This document shows positions 35,385 to 46,469 of a stretch of 64,000 nucleotides of DNA, piece by piece. The stretch is from Albifimbria verrucaria (taxonomy: Eukaryota > Ascomycota > Sordariomycetes > Hypocreales > Stachybotryaceae): the NCBI GenBank assembly GCA_020081605.1, contig JAHREC010000009.1, forward strand, positions 1,116,001-1,180,000, read 5' to 3'. The translations under genes were made by a program, and so were the position numbers. The notes under the pieces are model-generated. The model worked only from the letters and a program-made list of their open reading frames with translations, searched no databases and was not told the DNA's origin. Within the stretch, counting starts at the first letter, position 1; every line of letters starts with the position of its first letter.

Positions 35385-35770
35385 TTATGGTTGGTTTCTT
35401 GGGTATCTACCGGTCACTTCAAGCACGAGCTGAGCTACGTCAGCCTCACCGTCCCAGATGAGTTGATAAGCCGTCAAACCCTAGCACATAGCTTAATGAA
35501 GCATAAAGCAGATTGACAGATATCCATGGCCTTGACGCTTGCAGGAATTGTCCGGTCGGTTGTTGAATGATCAAGGCTATGGTTCTTTGCTGCCATGAGT
35601 TGGCGAACAGTCTCGGGCGGAACGGTAAGTATTGTTTGGAGGCACCGGATGTGCTTGTGCTCCGTACAATCAAGAGTATCCGGGCTCAAATATCCAGTGT
35701 ATGAGAAGATCACGCAAGTAGAGGTTTTTTTTATGTAGCAAGGAAACATTGAAGGGAGGTTTTCGAGCAA
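35385..35770 (-). CDS. Hypothetical small protein, possibly ankyrin-related
   Basis: A tentative gene. One frame gives YLSPDTLDCTEHKHIRCL and ILTVPPETVRQLMAA. After a frame change near 35480-35490, another gives TAYQLIWDGEADVAQLVLEV with a stop at 35385-35387. The second segment reads like the end of an ankyrin-type helix pair. The join could be a small intron or a base loss, and I could not settle which. An A7 run near the start also makes the N-terminus uncertain. No known family; could be a relic. Confidence 0.3.
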
Positions 35771-36817
35771 CAGTTGTGGTCGTCATGCTGTTGGGAAGAA
35801 TTGCAATTCCGCGCGAATTGAGGCTACATTGCTTGTGGTTTCCTAGACACGAATAAATTTATCCTTGACTAGAGAAACCAGTAATCATTTCTCTATCTGC
35901 GTACGTCTTTTGTTTGCGATGCACGATGCTCGTGCCATCCTGGATGTGATGCCGCAATTCGCTAATCGTGTTTGTGTCCAGGGTAGGTTGAGACTATATG
36001 CCATCGCTGCCGTCCACCTTTGCTTAGTATTTTTCCGTCTTATACCATGCAAAGATTGTTAATGTTTGGGACAGACTCAACTGCGGGAGCACAGCAGGTC
36101 TGATTGGGTGTTTTCGGGGAATCATTCACGATGAGGAGCTACACGAGGTGGTGTTTGGCAGGCCTTTGCTACGAATTGTGGGAAGACCAATGGTTGTCAT
36201 GGGCTAGACTTTTAATCGAGTCTTGCAAATAAGAAGTGAGAGATGGCTTACATTGGTATGACACGCATGGTTGGCCCTCATGCTCGTTGGGTGTTTGGGG
36301 GATTTAATTGTGCTAGGCAACATTGTGATTCTTGCTTGTGGTGATTTCCATTGGGTGATGCATGCAACACAACAGCCCGACACATACAGTCCATAAAATG
36401 AAACCCACGGATAAAGATAAAAAGTCAGATATGATCAACCAAGATTCGATGCAATAATACAAGATCTAGGGTGCCATTGGGTAGCAAGCGTGGTGCGACA
36501 CTGAGTTGCTGTAGGGTAAGCGTGCAACCAACTGACGCAAGGAGAGGCGGACAGAAAACCAAAATCAGAATCAGAATCAGGGGTCATGCAAAGATACCGC
36601 CGACTGACGCAATTGAACGGAATGAATGCTTTGTCGAGCGACAGGGAACAGGATCCCTCAAAAGATAAGGTGCTTTGCAAAGAACCATCCGGAGCTCGGT
36701 AAACAGAACCAACGAGTCTTGGCACAGGGCCAAGCTTTTCTGTCCCGTCCGAGCAGCAACAAGCCTGCCTGCATGCCCTTGTCGCGACTCTGGGGATGAG
36801 GAGAAGAAGCACCGAGG

Positions 36818-36867
<50 letters not shown>

Positions 36868-37572
36868 GGGGTTTAGCAATTGGTTGACCTGACTTGGCCC
36901 CTGGACTGGGCTTGGCCTCGTTCTATGGATTATGCAGGCGCGATTTATTAATTCAGACATAAAAGAGGGTGAGGACGGCCAGCCAATTGACGGCGGATGG
37001 CGCATGCAAATTTCATCTCGAGATGGCAAGCGAGCGACCTAGCGCAGGGGTGGCCGTTGGCACTAAAAGGCCCCCATGATTTGGCACCAAAAGGCCCATA
37101 ACGTTAGTATTATGTACTACGTTACTACATAGTACCTACCTAGTAATGTAGGGTCCGAAACGGCGCCCTCTCGTCGCAACTAAACCAAAGAGGGTTCGCC
37201 AGATAGGGGTGCCTACGTGAGTGGTTTGGGAGTTTATGCCATGCTGCTGCTCCTGTTTGGTGATAATTACTGCAAGCAGGCGGAGGAGACCAGGCAAAAA
37301 ACAGACAGGCCTCGACCTCGACCCTGCCCCACAAGGCGCCCGTCCTCGTCTCTTCTCTTCTCCATTATCACGAACAACTCTTCCTGCACTCCCGCGCGAC
37401 ATGGGAAGTTATCAATCGTGACGGGCCCATCCAGCGCGAGGAGCAGAGAATTCTTCCATCGTCGATCCGTCCATCTGCGTCGCCGACCACTCCTTCACTT
37501 CACCCACAGACGCATACACACACGCATCGTCGCATCCTGCGCAGCGTCCGTCGCGCGCTCTGGTCGCCCATC
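35771..37572. other. Intergenic with a GATT microsatellite; long leader of the GT31 gene
   Basis: No gene supported. It holds the GATT repeat at 36821-36867. A C-rich, AG-poor stretch just before 37573 is typical of the 5' leader of highly expressed fungal genes. Confidence 0.45.
36821..36867. repeat. Microsatellite (GATT)11 plus GAT
   Basis: Eleven perfect GATT units and a final GAT. Non-coding, about 700 bases before the GT31 gene. Uninterrupted, so likely length-variable between strains. Confidence 0.95.
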
Positions 37573-39308
37573 ATGTTGAACCTCAACAAGCGCCTCATCC
37601 GCATCGCCACCACCATCGCCGCCTTCGTCTTCCTCGTCGTCTTCTTCATCTCCCGCAGCCAGGCCGACGCCCAGCTCCTCTCCATCCCCGTCCTGCGCCA
37701 CAAGCCCCAATCTCCCGCCGACGGCTACCAGTTCTCCACCACCAGCAGCTTCTTCCCCGTCAACCTCAATCCCACCGACAAGTCCTACGATGAGCTCTGC
37801 GCCAGCTTCCCCGCCACATGCTCAACTACGTCCAGCCCATCCTCAAGATGGGCTACGGCGAGGATCGCGCCAAGGTCGACGCCCAGCTCGAGACCGTGAG
37901 CGCCTGCTTGGGCGGCGACCTGCTCATCTTCTCCGACCTCGACGAGTCTGTCCGCGGCCACAATGTCATCGATATCCTCGCCGATCTTCCCGCGCCCTAC
38001 TTCAACCTCACCGAGAACCCGGACATGCAGCACTACGTCTGGCAGCGGGCCATGCGCGCCAACGGCACCCTCGGCGATAAGGAAAAGGCCAAGAAGATCA
38101 ATGGCTGGATCCTCGACAAGTACAAGTTCCTGCCCATGATCCAGCGCGCCTGGCTCGCCAAGCCCAACAAGCCCTTTTACTTCTTTTATGAGACGGATAC
38201 GTGAGTACAGATCCAACTTTTATCCGATCACCCCGTTCCTTCGAGAGATGGACAGAAAAGAAAAAAAGAGAGAGAAAGAAAGAAAAAGAGGAGAAAGAAA
38301 CAAAAGAAACTTCAAGTTGCGCATCGTTACTGACTCTCGCTGCCCTCAGCTACGTCTTCTGGGACAACGTCTTCCGCTTCCTCCAGACCTTCGATCCCGA
38401 TGTCCCCTCTACATGGGCTCTCCTTCGCCTGGCCGAGCCGATTCCCGAACCAAGAAGCAAAAGCCTACCTGGTTCGCCAACGGCGGCCCGGGCTTTGTCC
38501 TTAGCCGCGCCGCCATGAAGGCGTTGCTCAAGCGCGAGGTTGGCTCGTCCGGCCAGTACATCGAGCCCACCCTCACCGAGAAGTGGCTCTCCCTCCTCCA
38601 GATGGAGTGCTGTGGAGACAGCGTCATCGGCTACACGCTTTGGAACGCCGGTGTTCCCTTGCAGGGATACTGGCCGCTGTTCAACCCTCACCCGCTGCAT
38701 GGCATTCCCTACAGCGAGGCCTACTGGTGCCAGCCGGTCCTGACCCTGCATAAGACGTTGGCGAAAGACATGACTGATCTCTGGAAGTGGGAGTTTAGCT
38801 CGAGACAGCACGGGGTAAGTAATCTATTCATCCCACTGCCTGCTGCCAGCCATGGGTTGCTAACCATCAGCAGCGACCGTTGACCTACTCTGACCTATGG
38901 GCCTTTGACCACGTCGGCCAATCCAAGAACCTCGAAAACTGGGATAATGGCGACTGGGATCGCTTCGACGTCCCCGAGGATGTCGAGATAAAGAATGCTC
39001 GCGACTGCGAGAAGTACTGCAAGAGCGAGGAGAAATGCCTGCAGTGGAACTGGCGCGGCAAGGATGAGAAGCGATGCATTCTCATGGCCTCCATCCGCCA
39101 CGGCCTCGAGCGAAAGACCGAAGAGCTGCCGCAGCCCCCACCGGAGAAGGATGAGAACGGCGATCCGATCGTCCCGCTGTCCAAGCCCAAGAAGAAGTAC
39201 GTCGACTTTACCTCTGGTTGGGTGCAGACGCGTATCCGTGAGTGGAGGGAGCAGCACCAGTGCAAGAAGCCGCAGTGGGTCGGACCCAGCACGACCAGGA
39301 TCTTCTAA
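37573..39308 (+). CDS. Fungal GT31-type (Fringe-like) glycosyltransferase with C-terminal PAN-like segment
   Basis: A type II Golgi membrane protein: short cytosolic N-terminus, one membrane segment (IATTIAAFVFLVVFFI, residues about 10-26), then a luminal transferase domain. Exons 37573-38200, 38350-38814 and 38874-39308. The region KPFYFFYETDTYVFWDN (split by intron 1) carries the ETDT form of the DxD metal/sugar-nucleotide site. WFANGGPGFVLSRAAM and ECCGDSVIGYTLWNAG match Fringe-like active-site motifs. The C-terminal part has DCEKYCKSEEKCLQWNW, a PAN/apple-like Cys pattern, so the protein may bind glycans or proteins as well as transfer sugar. Two single C bases are missing (37809-37812 and 38404-38407); restored, the protein is 509 residues. 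Acceptor unknown. Confidence 0.82.
38254..38300 (+). repeat. 47-base pure purine tract inside GT31 intron 1
   Basis: An uninterrupted run of A and G within the 149-base first intron (38201-38349) of the GT31 gene, rich in GAAA/AGAG words. Such tracts can form unusual DNA or RNA structure, but no function is shown. Confidence 0.85.
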
Positions 39309-41636
39309 GTGGGACTGCTGATGATTGCTTTTTGGGCGTTTGGGATGGTAAACGGGAAGCGATGGGTTTACACACGAAGAGTTTAGGGTAAGGCGCCAGA
39401 GACTGACGCCGCACACGAAATGCTCTGTACAATATTTGGTCTGGAGACGGAGCCAGACATGTACAATGTGATACCAGTGTATACTTAGTAGTATAGCTTA
39501 GCCTTTATGTGTATGGGAAGGGCTACGTGAATTGCGAAGGTTGCTTTAGCCGGCAACGTGATTAGAGAGAGAAGTCTGGGTAATTACATAGAAAGCCTTA
39601 CAATGAATCCTTTGATGTGATGTTGCTAACAGTGGACCAAGGCTTGAAAGGGCGATCATATGCGTGGCCATGTGTGATATACCTTGAAGCAGAAGAGATA
39701 CCTCTGCAACCATGTAATACCATAATGACTCGGCTTTAAGAATATTGTATTTAAAGAAACAATGTGAGCCTAGAAGGAGATGTAACTTGACCTTTGACGT
39801 GAAGTTTTCTCGAAACTACACCGTCTCCTCCAAGCTTAGTTGGACAGGTCCGATTTTGGGGGCCTTTTGACATTAAGAGCGTATTTGTTAGATTGCCGTT
39901 TAATAGGATTTTGTTAGTTATCTGACTTAGTAGGCTCAAATTCAAGACGTGTGTGACTGAGATGGGTGGGAAAGGATAAGTTCACAAGGAAATTCGTCAT
40001 AGCAAGCTCACATCAAGGACATGCGACTCCACCGAACATCATCGGTGTGAGTAAATGCACCAAAGTACCAGTCACAGTCCAATAGATTATTACAGTAGTA
40101 TTACTGTAACTATATGTTTGTAATATTAACACTATGAAGCACGGAGCTGCGTAGCCAGAACGAGAGCAACATCGCCTCGTGGCATTGAGACACTACTGCA
40201 AGCTAGATATGTCGGTCAAATTTCACACTAAACTGTGGATACGGATCCTTCACGACTCTAAGCCAAGCTTATCCATAAACTTGTTTCGACGGCGTGGCGA
40301 CGTTTAGGAGCACGTGCTGTATGGATTGTTTTGGAAGAAGATGGACATGTTATGAGCTGTTGACAGGAGACGGCTACCTTGGTTGTACGGACGAAGCTGA
40401 CTCTACAGATAACATTACTATGGAGAAACGAGAGCTTTTCTTTCTTTTTAACAAAGTTGGGATGGTCTAGGACTTGTTGTGGCTATAATGTGACAAGACA
40501 TGGTAAAACATATCTGCCATTAGCCATTAGCTATTTGGACTTCAACATGCGAGTTTGAGCTACAGCCAATACAACCTTCTGCTGCATGCTTTCAAGAAAT
40601 TTGGCAGTAATTGGAGATTACAGCTAAATTCGAATAGGGGCATGCTGTTCCCACGGTATGTATATTGGCCACACTACCAACAACAATCACACATATCAAC
40701 ATTGACTGCCGACGACCCGCTGCCTCAACCGCACCCTGAGCATTCAGCTCCCCAGCTGACGCACAAACGGTGAAGACGCCTCCAATAGCATTTCGTCACA
40801 TTTTCAATGTCTTAGAAAGAGTCGACAGCTGATTGGGTCTTGGCAAACTGGATCTCAGCAACAACCGTGATGGCCTCGGGAGCCATCCGGGTTCTCATTA
40901 TGGGCACGCACCAACAAGAGGATCAATATCCTTTGCTTTTGCGAACAAGGGCATGGGGCACTGATGTGGGCGTGTTGTAGGCGTAAATCGCTCTTCTTTG
41001 TGTCGTGGTTGTGGGAGCAATATAAGGTATCTACAGTTGTGTCATAACAGAGACATGCAACAGAGACATGCTCACAGCGGCTGAGTCCTGTCAAAGGCAT
41101 CGTGCCGTCTGCAGACAAAAGGACTCAACTGACACAGTCCCACACAAGCCCAATAAGAACAAAACGCCTCCCTTAACCTGCAGACATCGACATGGTCCGT
41201 CGCGCCCATCGGCTCCATCTTCCTCCCCTCCTCAGCTCTGCCAAGCCGAGGGCCTTGATGGCCTCCCAGCCTCATGTCCAACTGATTGGAGCATTCGCGC
41301 GGCTGAACTCAGGCAATTACGCATGATGCGACGGCCGTCCAAGGATCATGGACGTTGCTGATGTGCTGCAATTGGACCGTTGACCATGTGCTGCCCCGGC
41401 GGCGGGAAAAAGGTCCTTGTGCATCGCCAAGACAGAGGCTGACTCCAGTTATGTGCAGATGCTGATCGGGAGAGCATATAAGAGCGTCGAGGCCACCTGC
41501 AGTTGACTGAATTCGATTCCTGGGTCACCCGTCACTCGTTTCGTTGACCGCGTCTACATTCGTTGCGCTTCACCTGACATCCATCAATCGCCTTCATTCC
41601 CACCTCAACACGGAAAGATTCTCCTAAATACCGAAA
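39309..41636. other. Intergenic 2.3 kb, nothing firm
   Basis: Separates the GT31 gene from the repeated-exon gene. Open frames such as 40555-40773 (+) and 40855-41118 (-) lack motifs. From about 41.4 kb the sequence becomes promoter-like, with a TATA element at 41477. Confidence 0.4.
41477..41482 (+). promoter_or_regulatory. Possible TATA box (TATAAG) of the repeated-exon gene
   Basis: TATAAG in the context GCATATAAGAGCG, 160 bases before the ATG at 41637. The leader after it is rich in C and T, as usual for strongly expressed fungal genes. Confidence 0.45.
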
Positions 41637-42552
41637 ATGAAGGCTGTCCAGGTTTTCACCCTCGTGGGCTTTGCTTCCCTCTCCGTTGCCCAGGAGCTGG
41701 CCCCGAGCCCGACCGAGTCCATCGGCTGCGAGCCCCATGGAGACCACTGGTTTGTCTCCTTATGATTGTGTTGTTGTCCATGTATCTAACGTTTCGCAAG
41801 GCATTGCGAGGGTCCTCGCGTGACTGATGCTCCTGCTGAGGAGGTGTCTCTGGCCCCTTCTCCCACCGAGTCCATCGGCTGTGAGCCCCATGGTGACCAC
41901 TGGTAAGATCTCAAGATCCAAGTCGTTATATGATAAGTCTCTAACATAAGCCAAGGCACTGTGAAGGCCCTCGACCCACCGAGGAGGCCCAGACCACTGC
42001 TGATACTGAGCCATCTGAGTCCGCGGTTCCATCTCTGGCCCCTTCGCCAACTGAGTCCATTGGTTGCGAGCCTCACGGCGACCACTGGTAGGTCAACCAC
42101 ACACATATCCAGCTTCGCTTTGTTGACAGATTTGGTAGGCACTGCGACGGCCCTCGTGTGACTGATGCTCCCGAGGAGAGCTCCGCTGCTGCTCCTCCCC
42201 AGACCACCTCTGCCGAGCACGACCACGACCACGAGCATGGCTCTGCCTCTCTCGCCCCTTCGCCCACCGACTCTGTCGGCTGCGAGCCCCACGGTGACCA
42301 CTGGTGCGTTCCAAACCGTCTTTACTTGCAAGAGCACAACTAACAAACGACAGGCACTGCGACGGTCCCGCTACCGCCACCGGCGACAGCCCCAGCCCCA
42401 GCACCATCAACACCATCACCACCACAAGCGCTCCCCCGCCGGCAGCAACACCCTGCCCCTTCGCCTCTCCCCGAGGTGCGGCCGCAAGCTTCGGTGTCTC
42501 TGCCGTCGGCGCCGTTGCCGTTGCCGCCATGTTTGCGGCTTTCATTGTTTAA
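41637..42552 (+). CDS. GPI-type surface protein made of four CEPHGDHWHC units on duplicated exons
   Basis: A 236-residue protein from exons 41637-41749, 41801-41902, 41956-42087, 42139-42303 and 42354-42552. Residues 1-18 are a signal peptide (MKAVQVFTLVGFASLSVA). Four identical ten-residue units, CEPHGDHWHC, start at residues 31, 65, 109 and 164. Each is preceded by LAPSPTES(I/V)G or a near copy and followed by (E/D)GP. Linkers are acidic, Ser/Thr/Pro-rich and differ in length; the last contains EHDHDHEHG. The C-terminus (AVGAVAVAAMFAAFIV) is a hydrophobic tail after small residues, as in GPI anchor signals. Every intron splits the Trp codon of a unit as TG|G (phase 2), so internal exons of 102, 132 and 165 bases can be skipped or added without frame change. 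The Cys/His density suggests zinc or copper binding; this is inference. No frame correction needed. Confidence 0.85.
41727..42360 (+). repeat. Four exon-spanning repeats encoding identical CEPHGDHWHC units
   Basis: The four DNA copies differ almost only at third codon positions (for example CAT/CAC, GGA/GGT/GGC, TGC/TGT), while the ten residues are invariant. The interrupting introns (51, 53, 51 and 50 bases) are not alike. This means old duplications held by purifying selection on the protein, not recent copies. Confidence 0.9.
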
Positions 42553-43544
42553 ATTTGCGCGGCGGCGATGAGTTCAAAAATGTTGCGAGGCATGAGATCA
42601 CTCCGGAATGTCCCCATAGACGAGTCAATTTTTCTCTTCATACAAACCCTATTGATATGTAATAAAAGACATTTTCAACAACTCAATTATTCTCTCTTTG
42701 AAGTCTCCGCTGTGAAGTTGGGAAGAAAAAGACAGGCTCGGCATGTGAGGCCAGGATGTCCAGCCCCTTCCGTGCAGGGCTTACCGAGGATAGATAGGTG
42801 CGTGAGATAATCCAGCCTGGGCTCGCTAATCTTAGCCACTGTTGCATACACCAACGATTCGGCATAACGAGCCGAATTGCAACCCTTTTCGTCCTTTATT
42901 AAACAGGCAGCGTAGCGTAACTTAGGTAATAACGTTAGCCAAACCATCGACCAGTCCACCGGGTCATCAGCAGTTCGTCGATCCGAGCTGCCAAGCCGGT
43001 CATTGGAGATGATACGATGTCTCCCCACATGGCCCTCGCTTACAATAACTCTATGAATCATTCTTGCTATAATTTAGTAACACGTTTCGCCAAGAAACCT
43101 GCGACATCGGTCTTAGTGAAGCTGGACAGGGGTGGGACCGCCGCGGTATTAGATCAAGCCACAGCGGATCAGATAACTCGTGTTGGACCAGGGGCTAGAT
43201 CAGATAAGTCGACCACGAGTGACTTGTTCAGCATGCATATGCGGGCCAAGACCTTTGTTCGGAAGCCTGGTAAGGATTCGGCTCGCATCAGCTCGTGCAA
43301 AGGACCCTTTGTCCAGGCTGAGGTGGGATCATGGAGGGGCGTTCGAGCAGGCTGTCTGGTCCGCCAGGCCACCAGAAGCGGGATGCAGTCCTGTTTTGGG
43401 GATAACGAAGCTCCTATGAGGAGGGATATTCCGGTGGGCGGTCGAGTATAAAGGTGGCCGACTAGCCGTCGAGAAAATCCCAGTGTGTCTTGTTCATTCT
43501 TGTACAGCCAGTGTTGCTTTCAATTCTTAACAACCACAGCCAAA
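42553..43544. other. Intergenic, promoter of the GNAT gene
   Basis: A 144-codon open frame at 43017-43451 (+) overlaps the promoter and has no motif; I do not call it. The TATA element of the next gene is at 43447. Confidence 0.45.
43447..43452 (+). promoter_or_regulatory. TATA box (TATAAA) of the GNAT gene
   Basis: TATAAA in GTCGAGTATAAAGG, 98 bases before the ATG at 43545. A perfect consensus at normal spacing. Confidence 0.55.
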
Positions 43545-44371
43545 ATGGGTCAAGCAGTTCTCCCCGCGCTGATCGTGGACATCCCACGCATCTACGACAT
43601 CTACTTTGAGGCGTTCAAGCATGACCGGATGGGCCAGATCATGGTCGAGATCCTGTTCCCGGGCGTGATCGACGACGAGTTCCGCAAGGCTCACGCGGCT
43701 GGTACGCTAAGCTACTGGAACACCACCACGAACCAGTACACTCTCAAGGTTGTCGACACAAACAATGGCGAGATCATTGGCATGGGGTTGGGTGATGTCT
43801 ACCTGACCGAGCGCACGCCCGAGGAGCGCAAGAACCACGGCGTACCGTGGCTGCTCGGCGACCAGCGCGAGAGGGCCGAGAAGATTCTCAACCCGCTGTG
43901 GGAGATGCGCGAGAAGCTCTTTGGTGGACGCCGTTACATCTGTAAGTCACCCATCTTTAGCCGCAGCGCAGCCCACTCACACACTCCGCCTTCATCCGGC
44001 CTCCGCGCGCTCCCTCCCCCTCTACAGGCCAGACCGAAACTAACCATATGGGGCTTCTCTGCATAGACTGTCACGTAATCGCCGTCGACCCCAAACACCA
44101 AGGCCGCAAGGCCGACGCGCTGCTGTGCAAATGGGCGTTTGACCTAAGCGAGAGCTCCCGGCTACCCGTCTACTTCGAGTCATCGCCGAGCACGGTGGGC
44201 CTGTACATCAAGATGGGCTTCGAGCTGCTGGAGGAGAAGATTGTGCACAAGGCCGAGGTCCTGGGCACCGAGACGGACATTGAGGTGCCGCTGATGGTCA
44301 AGATGCCCTCGGCGGCCGGTGGACTGAGCTTCGCCGAGTGGAGAGAGAAGGGATACCCAGCGTTTGATTAG
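43545..44371 (+). CDS. GNAT family N-acetyltransferase
   Basis: Transfers an acetyl group from acetyl-CoA to an unknown amine substrate; cytosolic by its lack of signal peptide. Exons 43545-43941 and 44067-44371, with a 125-base intron (GTAAGT ... GCATAG) that joins as RRYIYCHVIAVDPKHQGR. The VDPKHQGRKADALLCKWAFD stretch is the acetyl-CoA-binding motif A. LPVYFESSPSTVGLYIKMGF is the motif B strand-helix typical of the fold. The product is 233 residues, a common length for small fungal GNAT proteins that act on small molecules or amines. The Met at 43545 (MGQAVLPALIVDIPRIYDIY) fits both the TATA position and homologous starts better than the open frame running back to 43485. No frame correction needed. 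Confidence 0.87.
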
Positions 44372-45035
44372 TAGTGAATAAGAGAATGAATTAGTCTGCT
44401 TTGCCAATGAATTAGCCTGCTCTCCCAGTGAATCGGTAATCTTGGCCGCGGCTGCTGCTACCCCAGAAACGGTGGGCGGCCTCGAGCTATTGGAGGCCAG
44501 CGTCATTATCCGCCAGCCCGTTTGTGCCTCGTCCAAAGCAGAAGGAGAATAGACGGCCCACAGCAGGGGTCCTGTGGCGTCCCATCATCCGTTTGGACCA
44601 ATTTTATCAGATCATCAGATAATCGCTCGTGTATGTCGCGTCCCCACATGGTGCCCTGCACCGTCCGCCGTGTCCAATCTCATCGCATCAGCCCCGGCCC
44701 TTCGTGCAGGCTGGCACATGCGCTGAGAAGCGAGAAAATTTTCTTCCCGAGGTGAGCGGTTCGTTAAGAGCTCAGCCCGGCCTCCAGAAGAAACTAGGGC
44801 CTGTTTCTCCGATTCTCGGTCGTGGGACTAGGCCATAGACCGAATAGTCGGGGCCGAAAGGAAATTACCGAGGGATTTTGGTGTAAGAGAGGAAAGATGA
44901 AAGACTGATCTTATCTGATTGATCTAATCTGATCCTTCCTCCTCAACTAGCCGTCTTGTGGGACAACTCACACTCCTAGTCTCCTCCTTAGCACCCCTGA
45001 GGAACCATCTCCCCAGAAGGGTCACGATCAGCAAG
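44372..45035. other. Intergenic, nothing recognised
   Basis: Spacer and probable promoter of the AMID-type gene. No motif or repeat seen. Confidence 0.45.
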
Positions 45036-46469
45036 ATGTTGCAGAAGCTCCTCCTCTACCTCAAGGTCATATCCTACAGCATCGTCGTGCTCAGCGCAGA
45101 CCTGCTCCGCAACCTGCGTGCGGGATACACGCGCCGTCAAGCGCGCTGGTTCGGTTCCGCCAGCAGCGACGCCAGAACCCGCAACATTGTCATTGTTGGT
45201 GGCTCATTTGCCGGTTACCATGTGGCCAAGCTTGTGTCGACCAGCCTCTCCCTCACAGCCCGTACCGAGTGGTTGTGATTGAGCCGAACAGCCACTTCAA
45301 CTTCACCTGGGTGCTACCGCGCTTCTGCGTCGTCAAGGGCCATGAACACAAGGCGTTTGTGCCGTACGGCGGGAATTTGGCTGCCGCGCCCGAGGGCGCT
45401 GTCCGATGGGTGAGGGATCGTGTGGCGGACGTGAGCAAAACGGAGGTCACGCTGCAGAATAGCGGCGAGCAGATCCCTTACGATTTCCTCGTCATCGCAA
45501 CTGGCTCTGGGGTCAAGGAAGGTCTTCCTTCGCGTGTACACTCGACAGAAAAGTCCGAGGGCATTAAGGAGCTGCAAGCCATGCAGCAGCGCATCGAAGC
45601 CGCCAGCAACATTGTCGTAGTGGGAGGCGGAGCTGCAGGCGTCGAGGTGGCAACCGACGCTCAGTCACTTTACCCGCACAAGCATGTTACTCTGATCCAT
45701 TCAAGGCACGCATTAATGCACCGATTTGGCAAAGGCTTGCAGGATGGTGCATTTGAGGCGATGAAGAAGCTGGGCGGAGATGTCATTTTGAACGAGCGAG
45801 TTGTGGCCGAAGACGCTGCCGAGGGAACCGTCACTCTGCAATCCGGCAAAGTCATCAAATGCGATCTTTTGTAAGTTTGAAAGGAACAAAGAAGAGAGTT
45901 GGGAACGCGAGCACTAAACGACTGTCCGTCTTTTAGATCAACTGCACAGGCCAAAAGCCGTCCTCAGAGCTCATCGCCAAGCTCTCGCCCGCCACGATAG
46001 CACCCACAGGCCACATCAAGATCAAGCCCACACTACGAATAGACGACGACTCCTCCCGAACGTCTACATCTGCGGCGAAGTTGCCGACACGAAAACGCCA
46101 AACCCGAACTCACGCTCTGCCATGCGCCAGGCAAGCATCGTCGCTGATAACCTGCTCCTCGAAGTACGAGGAAAGGCACCGAAGCATATCTTCAAGCCTT
46201 ACTGGGCAGACGGCATTATTCTGCTGACTCTAGGATTGGTGCGTCAAGAATGGGCGATTAAACGGTCTGTGATGAAGCTAACATGGGTTTAGGGCGATGC
46301 GATGACACACCTAGGCGATGGAAAGTCAGAGCTACTATTCAAGTCGAAGGAGGAAGACGAGGCTCTGATGTCGGCTCGATGCTGGACTGCGTTGGGAGAA
46401 AAGCCTTTTGAGGATCCTTACATGAAGGACCATGCCGATACTCCAGAAACGCAAAAGCTGGACGTTTAA
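45036..46469 (+). CDS. AMID-like FAD-dependent oxidoreductase (three apparent base losses)
   Basis: A flavoprotein of the AIF-M2/AMID (FSP1-like) group, which in other organisms oxidises NAD(P)H and reduces quinones or other acceptors. Exons 45036-45870, 45937-46238 and 46293-46469. Seen: the FAD-binding RNIVIVGGSFAGYHVAK, FVPYGGN, YDFLVIATGSG, the NAD-binding NIVVVGGGAAGVEVATD, and INCTGQKPSS. The second FAD motif is VYICGEVADTKTPNPN once corrected. One base is missing at each of 45250-45252 (CCC), 45867-45870 (TTTT, just before the donor) and 46052-46053 (CC). All three restored give 438 residues and a stop at 46467-46469. A hydrophobic stretch near the N-terminus (VISYSIVVLSADLL) may attach it to a membrane. 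Confidence 0.84.

Noticed and set aside
41637..42552. Ribosomally made peptide precursor (dikaritin-type RiPP)
   Set aside because: Those precursors have dibasic Kex2 sites between repeats. Here the linkers have no Lys-Arg pairs, and a hydrophobic GPI-type tail is present.
43017..43451. 144-codon plus-strand open frame as a gene
   Set aside because: It runs through the promoter and TATA box of the GNAT gene and has no motif.
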